Source: Streptomyces sp. MST-110588
GTDB taxonomy: Bacteria; Actinomycetota; Actinomycetes; Streptomycetales; Streptomycetaceae
NCBI RefSeq assembly: GCF_022695595.1
Contig: NZ_CP074380.1
Coordinates: forward strand, 7,220,501 to 7,284,500
Direction: 5' to 3'
DNA: 64,000 nucleotides
The notes below the pieces were generated by a model, which saw only the letters and a program-made list of their open reading frames with translations, had not been told where the DNA came from and searched no databases. A program made the position numbers and the translations under genes. Below, in pieces: positions 24,160 through 33,589 of the stretch (positions are counted from its first letter, which is position 1; each line of letters begins with the position of its first letter).

Positions 24160-27024
24160 TCACGAATCCGCGCCGGTGCCGCGCTCCGGGAGCACCGGCC
24201 GCCACGGCGCGAAGGCGCTCGCGCCGCGCGGCAGCATCGCGGCCAGCTCCGGGCAGTGCCGCAGGATGACGGAGCTCATGCCGCCCTTGGCGACCCAGTC
24301 CATGCCCAGCGGCGTGTACAGTTCCGGCCGGAAGTCGACGGTCAGGAACCGGTCGGACTGGATCCGCCGGGTCGCCATCAGGATGAAGATCCTGAAGGCG
24401 GTGTCGCTGAAGCCGAAGCCCTTGGGCGGGTTCTCGGCGAACAGCCCGACCATGGTGTCGACCTCGTCGACGTTGCGGTAGACCTCCTTGAGCCGGGTGA
24501 CCGTCTCGGGATCGCCGGAGATGTCCTCGAAGCGGCTCACCCGCTGCTTGTGCAGCCCGGCCCGGAAGTCGTTGTAGCGCGGTACGCCGCGCCGCCTGGT
24601 CCGTACCAGATCGACCACCGAGAGGTCGATGATCTCGCCGTCCCGCTCGAAGTGGGTCAGCGACCGCGGGTAGTTGCGCAGGGTGATCGCGCCGGGATGG
24701 GCGATGCCGAAGGAGTACAGGGAGTCCGCCAGCCCGGTCTTGCGGGCCACCGCCTCGGCCGCCACACCCTGGATGTCGTGGAAGGACACCGTCTCCAGGC
24801 GCTGCCCGAAGTGGTGCTCCCGCAGCTCGTAGTCGTCCGGGATCAGCGGGTGCATGCGGTAGACGGTGACGAAGTCCTCGGTCAGCGAGTACGGCACGTC
24901 GTGGTGGTCGGGCAGGGTCCTGGGGATGCCGGTCAGCGCATGCGACTCCACCAGCCACAGGCCCAGCTTGGTCAGCCAGTTGTCCGGCGGGCCCTCCCAG
25001 TTGGTGCGCAGGCCGACGTCGATGGCCTTGGTGGCCAGGATCGCCGGGGTCCACTCCACCGTGTGGATCTTGGCGATCAGGGCGGAGACCACCAGCCGCG
25101 CGGTGTGGTAGATCCGGTCCTCGCTCATCGAGGGGTACTCGGCGCGCAGCGCGTCGCACAGGGCGTTGTGCTCGCGCGCGAAGAGGGTGTGCATCACGCT
25201 CAGGCCCAGCCACCAGTTCTCGCTGAACCCGGTCAGCGGGATACCGTCGGCGCCGATCGGCAGATGGCCGTCCTCCAGGCGCAGCTTGGCGCCGCCGTCC
25301 GGCTCGCGCAGCGAACGCGCGGTGCGCTCGTCGCCGCCGTACACCTCCGAGCCGTCCCACCACGGCGAGGTGGTGTTGGTGAACAGCAGCGGCGGCTTGC
25401 CGGGCTGCTCCACGCCGATGTTCTCCGCGAACCGCATCACCTCCTCCGACGGTCCGCCGGGGGTGTTCTGCCAGGTCGTGCCGGGCGGCAGCGGCACCTC
25501 GACGGACCGGCCGCCGACCGGGTGGCGCCGGTGGTTGACCCAGTCGTGCACCTGGAACTGGATCCAGGCCGCGGCCAGGATGTTCAGGGAGGTCGCGGGC
25601 ACGAACGCCTCGCGGTGCAGCAGCCGGCGGGCGGTGGTGACCGGGTTGGGCACGTCGAAGAGGTCGGGCCGGTAGACGGGGGCGAGGTTGCGGCCGAAGG
25701 TCGAGCCGATCGCGCCCATGTGCGGCACGGACAGATCGGTGGAGGAGCCGTCGTAGGTACGGGCCGTGCGGGCCGCCTCGTCCACCGTCTCCGGCACCGG
25801 TACGGCCTTCGGCGGGGCCTCGGGGATCTCGGTGTCGATGAGGTTGAAGCGGCGCAGCGCCTGGCGCAGCGCGACCAGGTTGAGCAGGCTCAGGTTCAGC
25901 GGCAGCCGGTGCCAGGGCACGTACCGGTTGACGAATCGGAAGGCGGCCCGCACCGGCACGCCGATCAGCGCGTTGCGTACGGGTTCCTCGGTACGGAAGC
26001 GGGTGCCCAGGCGGTGCGCGGCGCTCGCCTGGTAGGCGGCCTTGCGGGCGCGGTTGAGGTTGCCCAGCGGACGGAACTCCTCGGTGGTGTGCCACGGGTT
26101 GAACGCCAACTGCTCGATACGGCGCGCCGCCGAGCGGGCCTGCGCGGAGGTCAGGTCCTGGCGCGGCACGGTCAGCCGGGCGACGGTCAGCACCGGCGCG
26201 TCCGATTCGCGCCAGTTGGCCGCACCGTCCTCCACCGGGGTCCGCCGCTGGTCGGTGAAGCGCTGGACGCACAGGTCGAAGGCGACGTCCTCGGTGGCCA
26301 GCCGTTCCGTCAGCTCGTGCCGCAGGTGGTCGGGGTCGCGCTTGTCCGGGCGCGGCGCGGGCGAGCCGCCGGGCGCCGGCCGGAACTGGTAGCGCACCGG
26401 TCCCGCCTCGCCCCACAGGATCGCGCCCCGGCTCCAGTACGTCTCGCGGGCCAGCGACCCGACCACGTGCCGGGAGGCCGCCTGCACGTTCTTGCGCATC
26501 CGCGCCGCGGTGTTCCAGCCCACCGCCAGCGGCAGCTTCACCAGCAGCCCGAACGCCTTCTGGACCGGGTTGACGGCCCCCGCCATGGCCTTGGCGAACG
26601 CCACGAACTCCCGCGCGTCGCGGGCGTGGGAGACCGGGAAATTGGTTGCCAGCAGGTCGTGGTTCTCCTCCCCGGAGACCTCCACGCGTACGGCGATGCC
26701 GCGCAGGTCCGGTGTGCTGTCACTCTGGGCCGTGCCGCCGGCGTTGGAGAGCCGCAGGAGCGCCGGGTACTCCGCGCCGGGCCGCGCGTACCCGGTGGTC
26801 AGCGCCGCCGGCAGATCGTCGGCGAAGCGCAGCCGGGCGTTCTCCACCCCCAGCGCGGCCTTGGCGTGGAAGGCCCGCTGGACGCCCGGGGCCCCGGCGG
26901 CCTCCTTGTTCTTGAGCTGCACCCGCATCAGTTCGCGTGCCAGCTTCTCGAAGACCACTCGCTCCGCTTCGGGACTTCCGCCTTCGTACGTCTCGTACTG
27001 CGCGTAGTTCACGGTGTCGGCCAT
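24160..27024 (-). CDS. Catalase-like (AOS-type) / alpha-dioxygenase-like heme peroxidase fusion
   Basis: One 954-aa chain with two heme domains. Residues 1 to about 345 are catalase-related: a distal His in RAFHAKAAL (H53), the heme-face FPVSHARDAREFVAFA, and the proximal ligand motif R-x-x-x-Y as RKAAY (R327-Y331) after WHTTEEFRPLGNLNR. From about 430 the chain matches animal-peroxidase/alpha-dioxygenase enzymes: distal His in IQFQVHDWVNH (H493), LFAREHNALCD, proximal His in AKIHTVEWTP (H654) and the radical tyrosine in VYRMHPLIPD (Y722). The second half would add O2 to a fatty acid; the first resembles hydroperoxide-rearranging or -consuming enzymes such as allene oxide synthase. The ATG is in frame and no targeting signal is seen. 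It is convergent with none and downstream of the PAS-LuxR gene, same strand. Confidence 0.87.
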   Translation of the reverse strand: MADTVNYAQYETYEGGSPEAERVVFEKLARELMRVQLKNKEAAGAPGVQRAFHAKAALGVENARLRFADDLPAALTTGYARPGAEYPALLRLSNAGGTAQSDSTPDLRGIAVRVEVSGEENHDLLATNFPVSHARDAREFVAFAKAMAGAVNPVQKAFGLLVKLPLAVGWNTAARMRKNVQAASRHVVGSLARETYWSRGAILWGEAGPVRYQFRPAPGGSPAPRPDKRDPDHLRHELTERLATEDVAFDLCVQRFTDQRRTPVEDGAANWRESDAPVLTVARLTVPRQDLTSAQARSAARRIEQLAFNPWHTTEEFRPLGNLNRARKAAYQASAAHRLGTRFRTEEPVRNALIGVPVRAAFRFVNRYVPWHRLPLNLSLLNLVALRQALRRFNLIDTEIPEAPPKAVPVPETVDEAARTARTYDGSSTDLSVPHMGAIGSTFGRNLAPVYRPDLFDVPNPVTTARRLLHREAFVPATSLNILAAAWIQFQVHDWVNHRRHPVGGRSVEVPLPPGTTWQNTPGGPSEEVMRFAENIGVEQPGKPPLLFTNTTSPWWDGSEVYGGDERTARSLREPDGGAKLRLEDGHLPIGADGIPLTGFSENWWLGLSVMHTLFAREHNALCDALRAEYPSMSEDRIYHTARLVVSALIAKIHTVEWTPAILATKAIDVGLRTNWEGPPDNWLTKLGLWLVESHALTGIPRTLPDHHDVPYSLTEDFVTVYRMHPLIPDDYELREHHFGQRLETVSFHDIQGVAAEAVARKTGLADSLYSFGIAHPGAITLRNYPRSLTHFERDGEIIDLSVVDLVRTRRRGVPRYNDFRAGLHKQRVSRFEDISGDPETVTRLKEVYRNVDEVDTMVGLFAENPPKGFGFSDTAFRIFILMATRRIQSDRFLTVDFRPELYTPLGMDWVAKGGMSSVILRHCPELAAMLPRGASAFAPWRPVLPERGTGADS

Positions 27025-27064
27025 GGCTGGGCGTCCTGTCCTACGAGAAGAAGGACGCCTGACG

Positions 27065-27841
27065 CTACTCGGCCCCCTGCCCGGTTCCAGGGGTGGTTTC
27101 GGGCGGATTCATGGATCTGTAGGAGGAGTGTCGGGTGGGGCGTACGAGGCGCGTCGGGCCTGCGTCGGGCGCCCGTGCGGGCCGTTCAGACGGGGGCCGG
27201 GGCCAGGCGGTGGGGGACAGGACGCCCAGCACGTACGCCTTGGCCACCAGGGCGGTGCGGCCCTGCACCCGCCAGCGGCGGGCGAGCCGGCCGAGGTGAT
27301 AATTGACGCCGTCGGTGGTCATGCCCAGCGACTTGCCGATGGCCGCCGTGGTCGTGCCGGCCGCGGCCAGGGCCAGGATGCGGGCCTCCACGGGGCTGGC
27401 CAGGCCCCGGGCGGACGGCTGCGGGACCTCCTCTCCCGCGCGCAGCACGGCGAGCAGGGCGGGCGGGGTGACGGAGGGGTCGCCGACCGGATCGACCGTC
27501 AGCTCACCCGTACGCTCGGCCCCGTCCGTGCCCGCCCGCCAGCGGACCTCGACGGGGTAGCGGGACCTGCGGCCCAGCCGCAGCGCCTCGGTCAGCCGCT
27601 CGAACTGGGCGATCGCCGTGGGACGGAAGAGGTCCAGGAGGTTACGGCCGCGCAGTTGGCCCGGGGCGGTGCCCCACTCCGCCGCCATGGCCGGGTTGGC
27701 AACGAGCACCACGCCGTCGGCCCGGCACACCGCCGTGGGCAGCGGTATCCGGTCCAGGAGAATGAGGAAGTAGTTGCGCCAGGGACCGGCTTCGTACGGG
27801 GCGGCCGGGTTGCCGGCGTCGTCGGTGGTTCCCTGGTCCAT
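27065..27841 (-). CDS. PAS-LuxR transcriptional regulator
   Basis: A 258-aa regulator with an N-terminal PAS sensor domain (LLDRIPLPTAVCRADGVVLV, then NPAMAAEWGTAPGQLRGRNLLDL) and a C-terminal LuxR-type HTH (EARILALAAAGTTTAAIGKS, then TTDGVNYHLGRLARRW). This is the architecture of the PimM family, whose members control secondary metabolite clusters. A GAGAAGGAG precedes its ATG. It is divergent from the CYP102-like gene across a 105-bp intergenic region with an 18-bp inverted repeat, and just upstream of the heme fusion. It probably controls one or both. Confidence 0.88.
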   Translation of the reverse strand: MDQGTTDDAGNPAAPYEAGPWRNYFLILLDRIPLPTAVCRADGVVLVANPAMAAEWGTAPGQLRGRNLLDLFRPTAIAQFERLTEALRLGRRSRYPVEVRWRAGTDGAERTGELTVDPVGDPSVTPPALLAVLRAGEEVPQPSARGLASPVEARILALAAAGTTTAAIGKSLGMTTDGVNYHLGRLARRWRVQGRTALVAKAYVLGVLSPTAWPRPPSERPARAPDAGPTRLVRPTRHSSYRSMNPPETTPGTGQGAE

Positions 27842-27885
27842 TGCTCCTTCTCCGGTCCGTCCGCAAGGGTGCTCGGCGAAAAATC

Positions 27886-27903
27886 ACTGCACAATCATGC
27901 AGT
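27886..27903. promoter_or_regulatory. Inverted repeat in divergent promoter, candidate operator
   Basis: ACTGCA-N6-TGCAGT is a perfect 6-bp dyad between the PAS-LuxR and CYP102-like starts, about 45 bp from each. It differs from the published PimM-type box, so binding by the adjacent regulator is only inferred from position. Confidence 0.45.
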
Positions 27904-27946
27904 TGCCCGGCGCGGGCCCGTACACCGGGCCGGTCACGCTGGAGGA

Positions 27947-30900
27947 ATGACCGACACGATCCCGTTCCACGCCGACGAGCGCGCCGGCGACCGCCCCGCC
28001 GCCACGGCCTCACGGACCGGCGCGACCGCTGCCACCGCCGCGACCGCCGTGTCCGCCGAGGTCGTCGAGGACACCGGGGACGGCGGCATGCCGGTGGTCG
28101 ACATCTCGGCGACCGGCCCGACCGCCACCCCGCTCCAGCAGGCCATGGAGATCACCCGCCGGCACGGCCCCGTCTTCCGGCGGGTGCTGCACGGCCGCTC
28201 CTCGGTCATGGTCTCCTCCCTGGAGCTGGTGACGGAGCTGGCCGACGAGGAGCGCTTCGCCAAGGGCATCGCGCCCGCGCTGGAGAACGTCCGGGAGTTC
28301 GCCGGTGACGGACTGTTCACCGCGTACAACGAGGAGCCGAACTGGGCCCGGGCGCACGACATCCTCATGCCCGCCTTCGCGCTGGGCTCGATGCGTACGT
28401 ACCACCCGGCGATGCTGAAGGTGGCCCGCCGGGTCATCGCGAGCTGGGACCGGCGGGCCGCCGACGGCACCCCCGTCGACGTCCCCGAGGACATGACACG
28501 GATGACGCTGGACACGATCGGTCTGGCCGGTTTCGGCTTCGACTTCGAGTCCTTCAGCCGCGACACCCCCCATCCCTTCGTGGACGCCATGGTGCGCTGC
28601 CTGGAGTGGAGCATGACCCGACTGGCCCGCACCCCCGGCGTGGACCACTCCGAGCGGGACGAGGCGTTCCGGGCGGACGCCGACTACCTCGCCTCCGTCG
28701 TGGACGAGGTCATCGCCGCCCGGCAGGGCAGTAGCGGAACGGGCCCCGACGGCCGTACGGCCCCGGCCGAGGACCTGCTCGGCCTGATGCTGGACGCCCC
28801 GCACCCCGAGGACGGCGAGAAGCTGGACGCGGCCAACATCCGCAACCAGGTCATCACCTTCCTGATCGCCGGCCACGAGACGACCTCCGGCGCCCTGTCC
28901 TTCGCCCTGTACCACCTGCTCAAGGACCCGGTCGCGCTGCGGATGGCGCAGCGCGAGGCCGACGAGCTGTGGGGCGACGAGCCCGACCCCGACCCCTCCT
29001 TCGAGGACATCGGACGGCTGCCCTTCACCCGCCAGGTGCTCAACGAGGCGCTGCGCCTGTGGCCCACCGCCGCGGCCTTCAGCCGCCAGGCCCGCCACGA
29101 CACGCTCCTCGGCGGCCGGTACCCGCTGCGCGCGGGCGAGCTGGTCACCGTTCTGACGCCGATGCTGCACCGCGACCCCGCCTGGGGCGACAACCCCGAG
29201 CTGTTCGACCCGGCGCGGTTCGCCCCCGAGGCGGAGGCGGCCCGCTCCCCGCACGCGTACAAGCCCTTCGGAACGGGGGAACGCGCCTGCATCGGGCGGC
29301 AGTTCGCGCTGCACGAGGCGACGATGCTGCTGGCGATGCTGGTGCACCGCTACCGGCTGATCGACCACGCCGACTACCGGCTGCGCGTCAAGGAGACCCT
29401 CACCCTCAAGCCGGACGGCTTCACCCTCACCCTGGCCGCCCGCACCCCTGAGGACCGGGCGGCGGCACGTGCCGCGCTGGCTGTGCTCCCCGGCGGCGGC
29501 GACAAGGCCCCGCAGGACACCGCGCGGGACGGCGAGCTGCCCAGCCGCGCCCGGCAGGGCACCGGCCTGCTGCTCCTGCACGGCACCAACTACGGCACCT
29601 GCCGGGAGTTCGCCGAGCGGCTGGCCGAGGAGGCCGGTGAGCTGGGCTTCACCGCCGAGGTGGCGCCGCTGGACGCCGCGGCCGGCGCGCTGCCCGCCGA
29701 CCGCCCCGTCGTCCTGGTCGCCGCCTCCTACAACGGGCAGCCGACCGACGACGCGGCCGGATTCGTGCGCTGGATCCAGGGCGCGCAGGAAGGGACCGCG
29801 GCAGGCGTCGCGTACGCGGTGCTGGGCGTCGGCGACCGCAACTGGGCCGCCACCTACCAGCGCGTGCCGACCCTGCTCGACGACCGGCTCGCCGCCCTGG
29901 GCGGGGAGCGGCTGCTGCCGCGCGCCGAGGCCGACGCCTCGGGCGATCTGTCCGGGACCGTACGAAAGTTCACCGCCCACCTGCGGACCGCCCTGCTCGC
30001 CCGGTACGGCGACCCCGCGAGCACCGGCGCGAGTGGTACGGAGCCCGCCGGGCCCGCGCAGGAGACGTACAGCGTCACCGAGATCACCGGCGGGCCGCTG
30101 GACGCGCTCGCCGCCCGGCACGGCCTGACGCCCATGACCGTCACCGAGGCATACGACCTCACCGCCCCCGGTCACCCGCGCACCAAGCGCTTCCTGCGCC
30201 TGGCCCTGCCCGACGGCGTGACCTACCGCACCGCCGACCACCTCGCGGTGCTGCCCGTCAACGCCCCGGCGGCCGTCGAGCGGGCCGCCCGGGTACTGGG
30301 CGTGGACCTCGATGCCGTACTGGCGCTGCGCGCCCACCGCCCCGGCCGCGACACCCTGCCCGTCGACCGGCCGCTGACCGTACGGGAACTCCTGGCCCAC
30401 CACCTGGAGCTGGGGGCGCGCCCGACACCCGCACAGGCCGCGCTGCTGGCCGCGCACAACCCCTGCCCGCCCGAGCGCGCGGCCCTGGAGAACCTCGCCG
30501 AGGACGACCCGCGGACCGTCCTGGACCTCATCGAGGAGCACCCGGCGCTGCGCGGGGCGCTGCCCTGGACGGCCGTGCTGGACCTGCTGCCGCCGATGCG
30601 CGTCCGGCACTACTCCGTGTCCTCCTCGCCCGCCGCCGACCCCCGGCACGCCGACCTGATGGTCTCCCTGCTGCCCGGCGGCACCGGCTCGGGCCATCTG
30701 CACGCGCTGCGGCCCGGGGACACGGTCCTGGCCCGCGTCCAGCCCTGCCGTGAGGCGTTCCGTATCGACCCCGCCGACCCGACCCCGGTGATCATGGTCG
30801 CGGCCGGCACCGGACTGGCGCCCTTCCGCGGCGCGGTCGCCGACCGCGTCGCCGCCGGCCGGCCCGCCCCCGCGCTGCTCTTCTTCGGCTGCGACGCGCC

Positions 30901-31234
30901 CGACGCGGACTATCTGCACGCGGCGGAGCTGAAGGCCGCCGAGGCGGCGGGCGCGGTGGGGCTGCGGCCGGCCTTCAGCGTCCGTCCCGAGGAGGGCCGC
31001 CGCTACGTCCAGCACCGGATCGCCGCCGCGGCCGACGAGGTGTGGCCGCTGCTCCAGGCCGGGGCGCGGGTGTACGTGTGCGGGGACGGCAGCCGGATGG
31101 CGCCGGGCGTACGGGAGGCGTTCCAGGAGCTGTACGCCGCACGGACCGGCGCCTCGCGGGAAGAGGCGCGGTCCTGGCTGGACGGGCTGACCGCGGCGGG
31201 CCGCTACGTGGAGGACGTCTACGCGGCCGGCTGA
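27947..31234 (+). CDS. Self-sufficient cytochrome P450/NADPH reductase fusion, CYP102 (BM3)-like
   Basis: A 1095-aa fusion. The heme domain has AGHETTSG (308-315), EALRLWP and the heme loop FGTGERACIGRQFALHE (Cys448). The CPR part has an FMN flavodoxin domain starting LLLLHGTNYGTCREFAERL. An FAD domain follows, with RHYSVSSSP and GTGLAPFRG, then NADPH-binding VYVCGDGSRMAPGV. CYP102 enzymes hydroxylate medium and long fatty acids near the omega end without partner proteins. The N-terminus has an extra Ala/Thr-rich 55 residues. The ATG follows GGAGGA. The nearby fatty-acid dioxygenase-like fusion makes a shared lipid substrate plausible. Confidence 0.93.
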   Translation: MTDTIPFHADERAGDRPAATASRTGATAATAATAVSAEVVEDTGDGGMPVVDISATGPTATPLQQAMEITRRHGPVFRRVLHGRSSVMVSSLELVTELADEERFAKGIAPALENVREFAGDGLFTAYNEEPNWARAHDILMPAFALGSMRTYHPAMLKVARRVIASWDRRAADGTPVDVPEDMTRMTLDTIGLAGFGFDFESFSRDTPHPFVDAMVRCLEWSMTRLARTPGVDHSERDEAFRADADYLASVVDEVIAARQGSSGTGPDGRTAPAEDLLGLMLDAPHPEDGEKLDAANIRNQVITFLIAGHETTSGALSFALYHLLKDPVALRMAQREADELWGDEPDPDPSFEDIGRLPFTRQVLNEALRLWPTAAAFSRQARHDTLLGGRYPLRAGELVTVLTPMLHRDPAWGDNPELFDPARFAPEAEAARSPHAYKPFGTGERACIGRQFALHEATMLLAMLVHRYRLIDHADYRLRVKETLTLKPDGFTLTLAARTPEDRAAARAALAVLPGGGDKAPQDTARDGELPSRARQGTGLLLLHGTNYGTCREFAERLAEEAGELGFTAEVAPLDAAAGALPADRPVVLVAASYNGQPTDDAAGFVRWIQGAQEGTAAGVAYAVLGVGDRNWAATYQRVPTLLDDRLAALGGERLLPRAEADASGDLSGTVRKFTAHLRTALLARYGDPASTGASGTEPAGPAQETYSVTEITGGPLDALAARHGLTPMTVTEAYDLTAPGHPRTKRFLRLALPDGVTYRTADHLAVLPVNAPAAVERAARVLGVDLDAVLALRAHRPGRDTLPVDRPLTVRELLAHHLELGARPTPAQAALLAAHNPCPPERAALENLAEDDPRTVLDLIEEHPALRGALPWTAVLDLLPPMRVRHYSVSSSPAADPRHADLMVSLLPGGTGSGHLHALRPGDTVLARVQPCREAFRIDPADPTPVIMVAAGTGLAPFRGAVADRVAAGRPAPALLFFGCDAPDADYLHAAELKAAEAAGAVGLRPAFSVRPEEGRRYVQHRIAAAADEVWPLLQAGARVYVCGDGSRMAPGVREAFQELYAARTGASREEARSWLDGLTAAGRYVEDVYAAG

Positions 31235-31543
31235 CCGCCTCCGGCCGGCCGGCCGGTCGTCCCGGCCGCGCCGGCCACCCCGGTCCGGCTGCCTGGTACG
31301 TACGTGTACGCGGCGGCCGGACCGGCCCGGGAGCGGGTGCCCGGCCCGCTCCCCAGGACCGGGACGCCGGCCTCGCACACCCCTGGGCTCCCGTCCGCCG
31401 CGCGGGTTGCGCCCGCGTCCCGCCGCTGCCGCGCGAGGTCTGGCTCCCCTCGCCCTACGGCGTCAAGGTGGACGGGTGCGGCCCCGCGGCCGTGCCCGTC
31501 CACCTCGTCCGGAGGGCCGGGAGGTCCGACAGGGGGGAGCGTC
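31235..31543. other. Intergenic stretch between CYP102-like and FAD monooxygenase genes
   Basis: No coding signal is seen. It contains a GGCCGGCCGGCCGG run near 31244 and a GTACGTACGTGTACG dyad near 31297. The promoter of the monooxygenase is expected near the GGGGGGAG before its ATG. Confidence 0.35.
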
Positions 31544-32761
31544 ATGACCCACGCCCTGATCATCGGAGGCGGCATCGCCGGCGCGGTGACCGCGATGGCC
31601 TTGCGCAAGGCGGGGATCGACTCGGAGATCTTCGAGGCGTACCCCACCGGCGCGGACGACGTCGGGGCCTTCCTCGTCGTCTTCGCCAACGGCCTGGAGG
31701 CGCTGCGGGTGATCGACGCGCAGCGGCCGGTCGTGGAGCACTCCTTCCCCGCCGAGCGGGTGGAGTTCTTCAACAGCGCCGGCAAGCGGCTCGGCGAACG
31801 CCCCATCGCGGGCAGCGGAGGCGGGGGAGAAGGCGAAGGGGACGACGGACGGCGGGGGACGAGCGGCACCGGTCCCCGTACGCTGCGCCGCGCCACCCTC
31901 TACCGGGTCCTGCACGACCAGGCCCGCGACCGCGGCATCCCCCTGCACCACGGCAAGCGGCTGATCGCCGCCGAGACCGTCGGCACCGGCCGGGTCGTGG
32001 CCTCCTTCGCCGACGGCGGCCGTGCCGAGGGCGACGTCCTGATCGGCGCGGACGGCATCCACTCGGTGACCCGCAAGCTCATCGACCCGGCCGCGCCGCG
32101 CCCCCGCTACACCGGGCAGAACACCGTCTGCGGCTACACCCGGGACGCCAAGACCCTGCCCGCGGCCCGCACCTACACCATGATCTACGGCAGGCGTGCC
32201 TTCTTCGGGTGCACCCTCGCCCCGGACGGCGAGGTGTGGTGGTTCGCCAACGCGCCCGGCCGCGAACTGTCCCGGGCGGAATTGGCCGCCGTCGCCCCCG
32301 ACCAGTGGCGCCACCGTGTCGCCGCCCTCTTCGAGGAGGACCACACCCCGGCCGCCGCCGTCGTCCGCTCCACCGGCGAGGCGATCACCGGCTCCAACGC
32401 CTACGACATCGCCTCCACACCGAACTGGTCCACCGACACCATGGTCATCATCGGGGACGCCGCGCACGCCGCCGCCCCCAACGCCGCCCAGGGCGCCTCG
32501 ATGGCGATCGAGGACGGCATCGTGCTGGCCAAGTGCCTGCGCGACCACCCCCGCGCGCGGGACGCCTTCGCAGCGTATGAGGAGCTGCGCCGCGAGCGGG
32601 TGGAGCGGGTTGTGGCGGCCAGCGCGGAGATGGTCCGGCACGCGGCGCCCGGACCCGTGCGCCGGGTCGTCAGGGACGCCGTACTGCCGCGCCGCATCGA
32701 GCGCCGGGAAGCCGGCGCCGGAGCCGACGACTGGCTGACCGGGTACCGCATCGAGTGGTGA
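31544..32761 (+). CDS. FAD-dependent aromatic-hydroxylase-type monooxygenase
   Basis: A 405-aa flavoprotein: the N-terminal dinucleotide fold is ALIIGGGIAGAVTAMALRKAG, the DG motif is VLIGADGIHSVTR, and the second FAD motif TMVIIGDAAHAAAPNAAQGA is followed by AIEDGIVLAK. This matches class A monooxygenases of the salicylate or zeaxanthin-epoxidase kind. The ATG has GGGGGGAG 7 nt upstream. A Gly/Glu-rich low-complexity insertion (GSGGGGEGEGDDGRRG) sits around residue 90. The substrate could be aromatic or a polyketide. Confidence 0.88.
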   Translation: MTHALIIGGGIAGAVTAMALRKAGIDSEIFEAYPTGADDVGAFLVVFANGLEALRVIDAQRPVVEHSFPAERVEFFNSAGKRLGERPIAGSGGGGEGEGDDGRRGTSGTGPRTLRRATLYRVLHDQARDRGIPLHHGKRLIAAETVGTGRVVASFADGGRAEGDVLIGADGIHSVTRKLIDPAAPRPRYTGQNTVCGYTRDAKTLPAARTYTMIYGRRAFFGCTLAPDGEVWWFANAPGRELSRAELAAVAPDQWRHRVAALFEEDHTPAAAVVRSTGEAITGSNAYDIASTPNWSTDTMVIIGDAAHAAAPNAAQGASMAIEDGIVLAKCLRDHPRARDAFAAYEELRRERVERVVAASAEMVRHAAPGPVRRVVRDAVLPRRIERREAGAGADDWLTGYRIEW

Positions 32762-32875
32762 ACCGGGTACCGCATCCAACGCGTCCCATGTCCAGCGCAT
32801 CCCATGGTGCACCGGCCGGGCGCCGGACCGGTGCGGGCGCGCCCGGAATCCGGGCTGTTCGGCCGGCAATCCGGG

Positions 32876-33454
32876 CTATTCGTCGGGCGCCGTACGCTCC
32901 CGCGTCCCCGGAAGGTGGACGACCACCAGCGCCACCCCCGCCAGGAGGAAGTTGCGGGCGGCGGCCTCCAGGCCGTTCCAGCTCTTGGACTGCCACATCG
33001 CGAACCACTCGCCGCCCACCGCGATGAAGCCCGCGCCGAAGAGCAGCAGCACCATCAGCAGCCCGGCGGTGGCCGCCCGCCGGGCTCGGGCGAAGCCGCC
33101 GCGGCGCCGCAGTCCCCCTGCCCACAGCGCGGTCGCCGCGATCAGGACGAGCGCGGCGGCCGTCTCCCAGAGGATGATCAGGACGTACGCGATGTCCTGG
33201 ACCACGGGTGACTCGATGGCCCGCCACATCAGGTCCGGGTCCTTGAACGTGGTGTCCATCGCCAGGACGTGCCGTACGAACTCCCGGTTGGTACCGAAGT
33301 CGGTGATGTTGCCGAAGGCGACCAGCGTCATGTAGAGCGCGAGCGTCGCGGTGAGCACGGCCGCCGCGAGCGGCAGCGCCACAAGGGACGTCGCGGCCGG
33401 TGTCCGTGGTCTTCGCGGTGTCCGTACCGGTGCGAAACGATACTTCCGGGTCAT
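32876..33454 (-). CDS. DUF2165 family small integral membrane protein
   Basis: A 192-aa protein with four predicted helices: LVALPLAAAVLTATLALYMTL, then an outside loop with NITDFGTNREFVRHVLAMDT, DIAYVLIILWETAAALVLIA, GLLMVLLLFGAGFIAVGGEW and a last helix LLAGVALVVVHL. The conserved NxTDFxxNxxFV and WET motifs fit DUF2165. Function unknown. It is last in a leftward series downstream of glgX, but the 136-bp gap and own GTG/ATG context leave operon membership open. Confidence 0.82.
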   Translation of the reverse strand: MTRKYRFAPVRTPRRPRTPAATSLVALPLAAAVLTATLALYMTLVAFGNITDFGTNREFVRHVLAMDTTFKDPDLMWRAIESPVVQDIAYVLIILWETAAALVLIAATALWAGGLRRRGGFARARRAATAGLLMVLLLFGAGFIAVGGEWFAMWQSKSWNGLEAAARNFLLAGVALVVVHLPGTRERTAPDE

Positions 33455-33589
33455 GCCGCCTCCCCTGTGGTCCGGGACAACTCACGGTAGAGGCAGGGAA
33501 GTTGCGGCGGAAGGGCGTGCTTCCGGCGGCCCCGGCGAAGGATGACGCCGCCGACGGTCCCCGGAGCGGGACCCGCGCGGGGTACGGCG

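Noticed and set aside
24256..27306. A 1016-codon open frame on the plus strand opposite the heme-fusion gene
   Set aside because: Lacks any recognised motif and mirrors the real gene's third-position GC. The antisense strand has full catalytic motifs.
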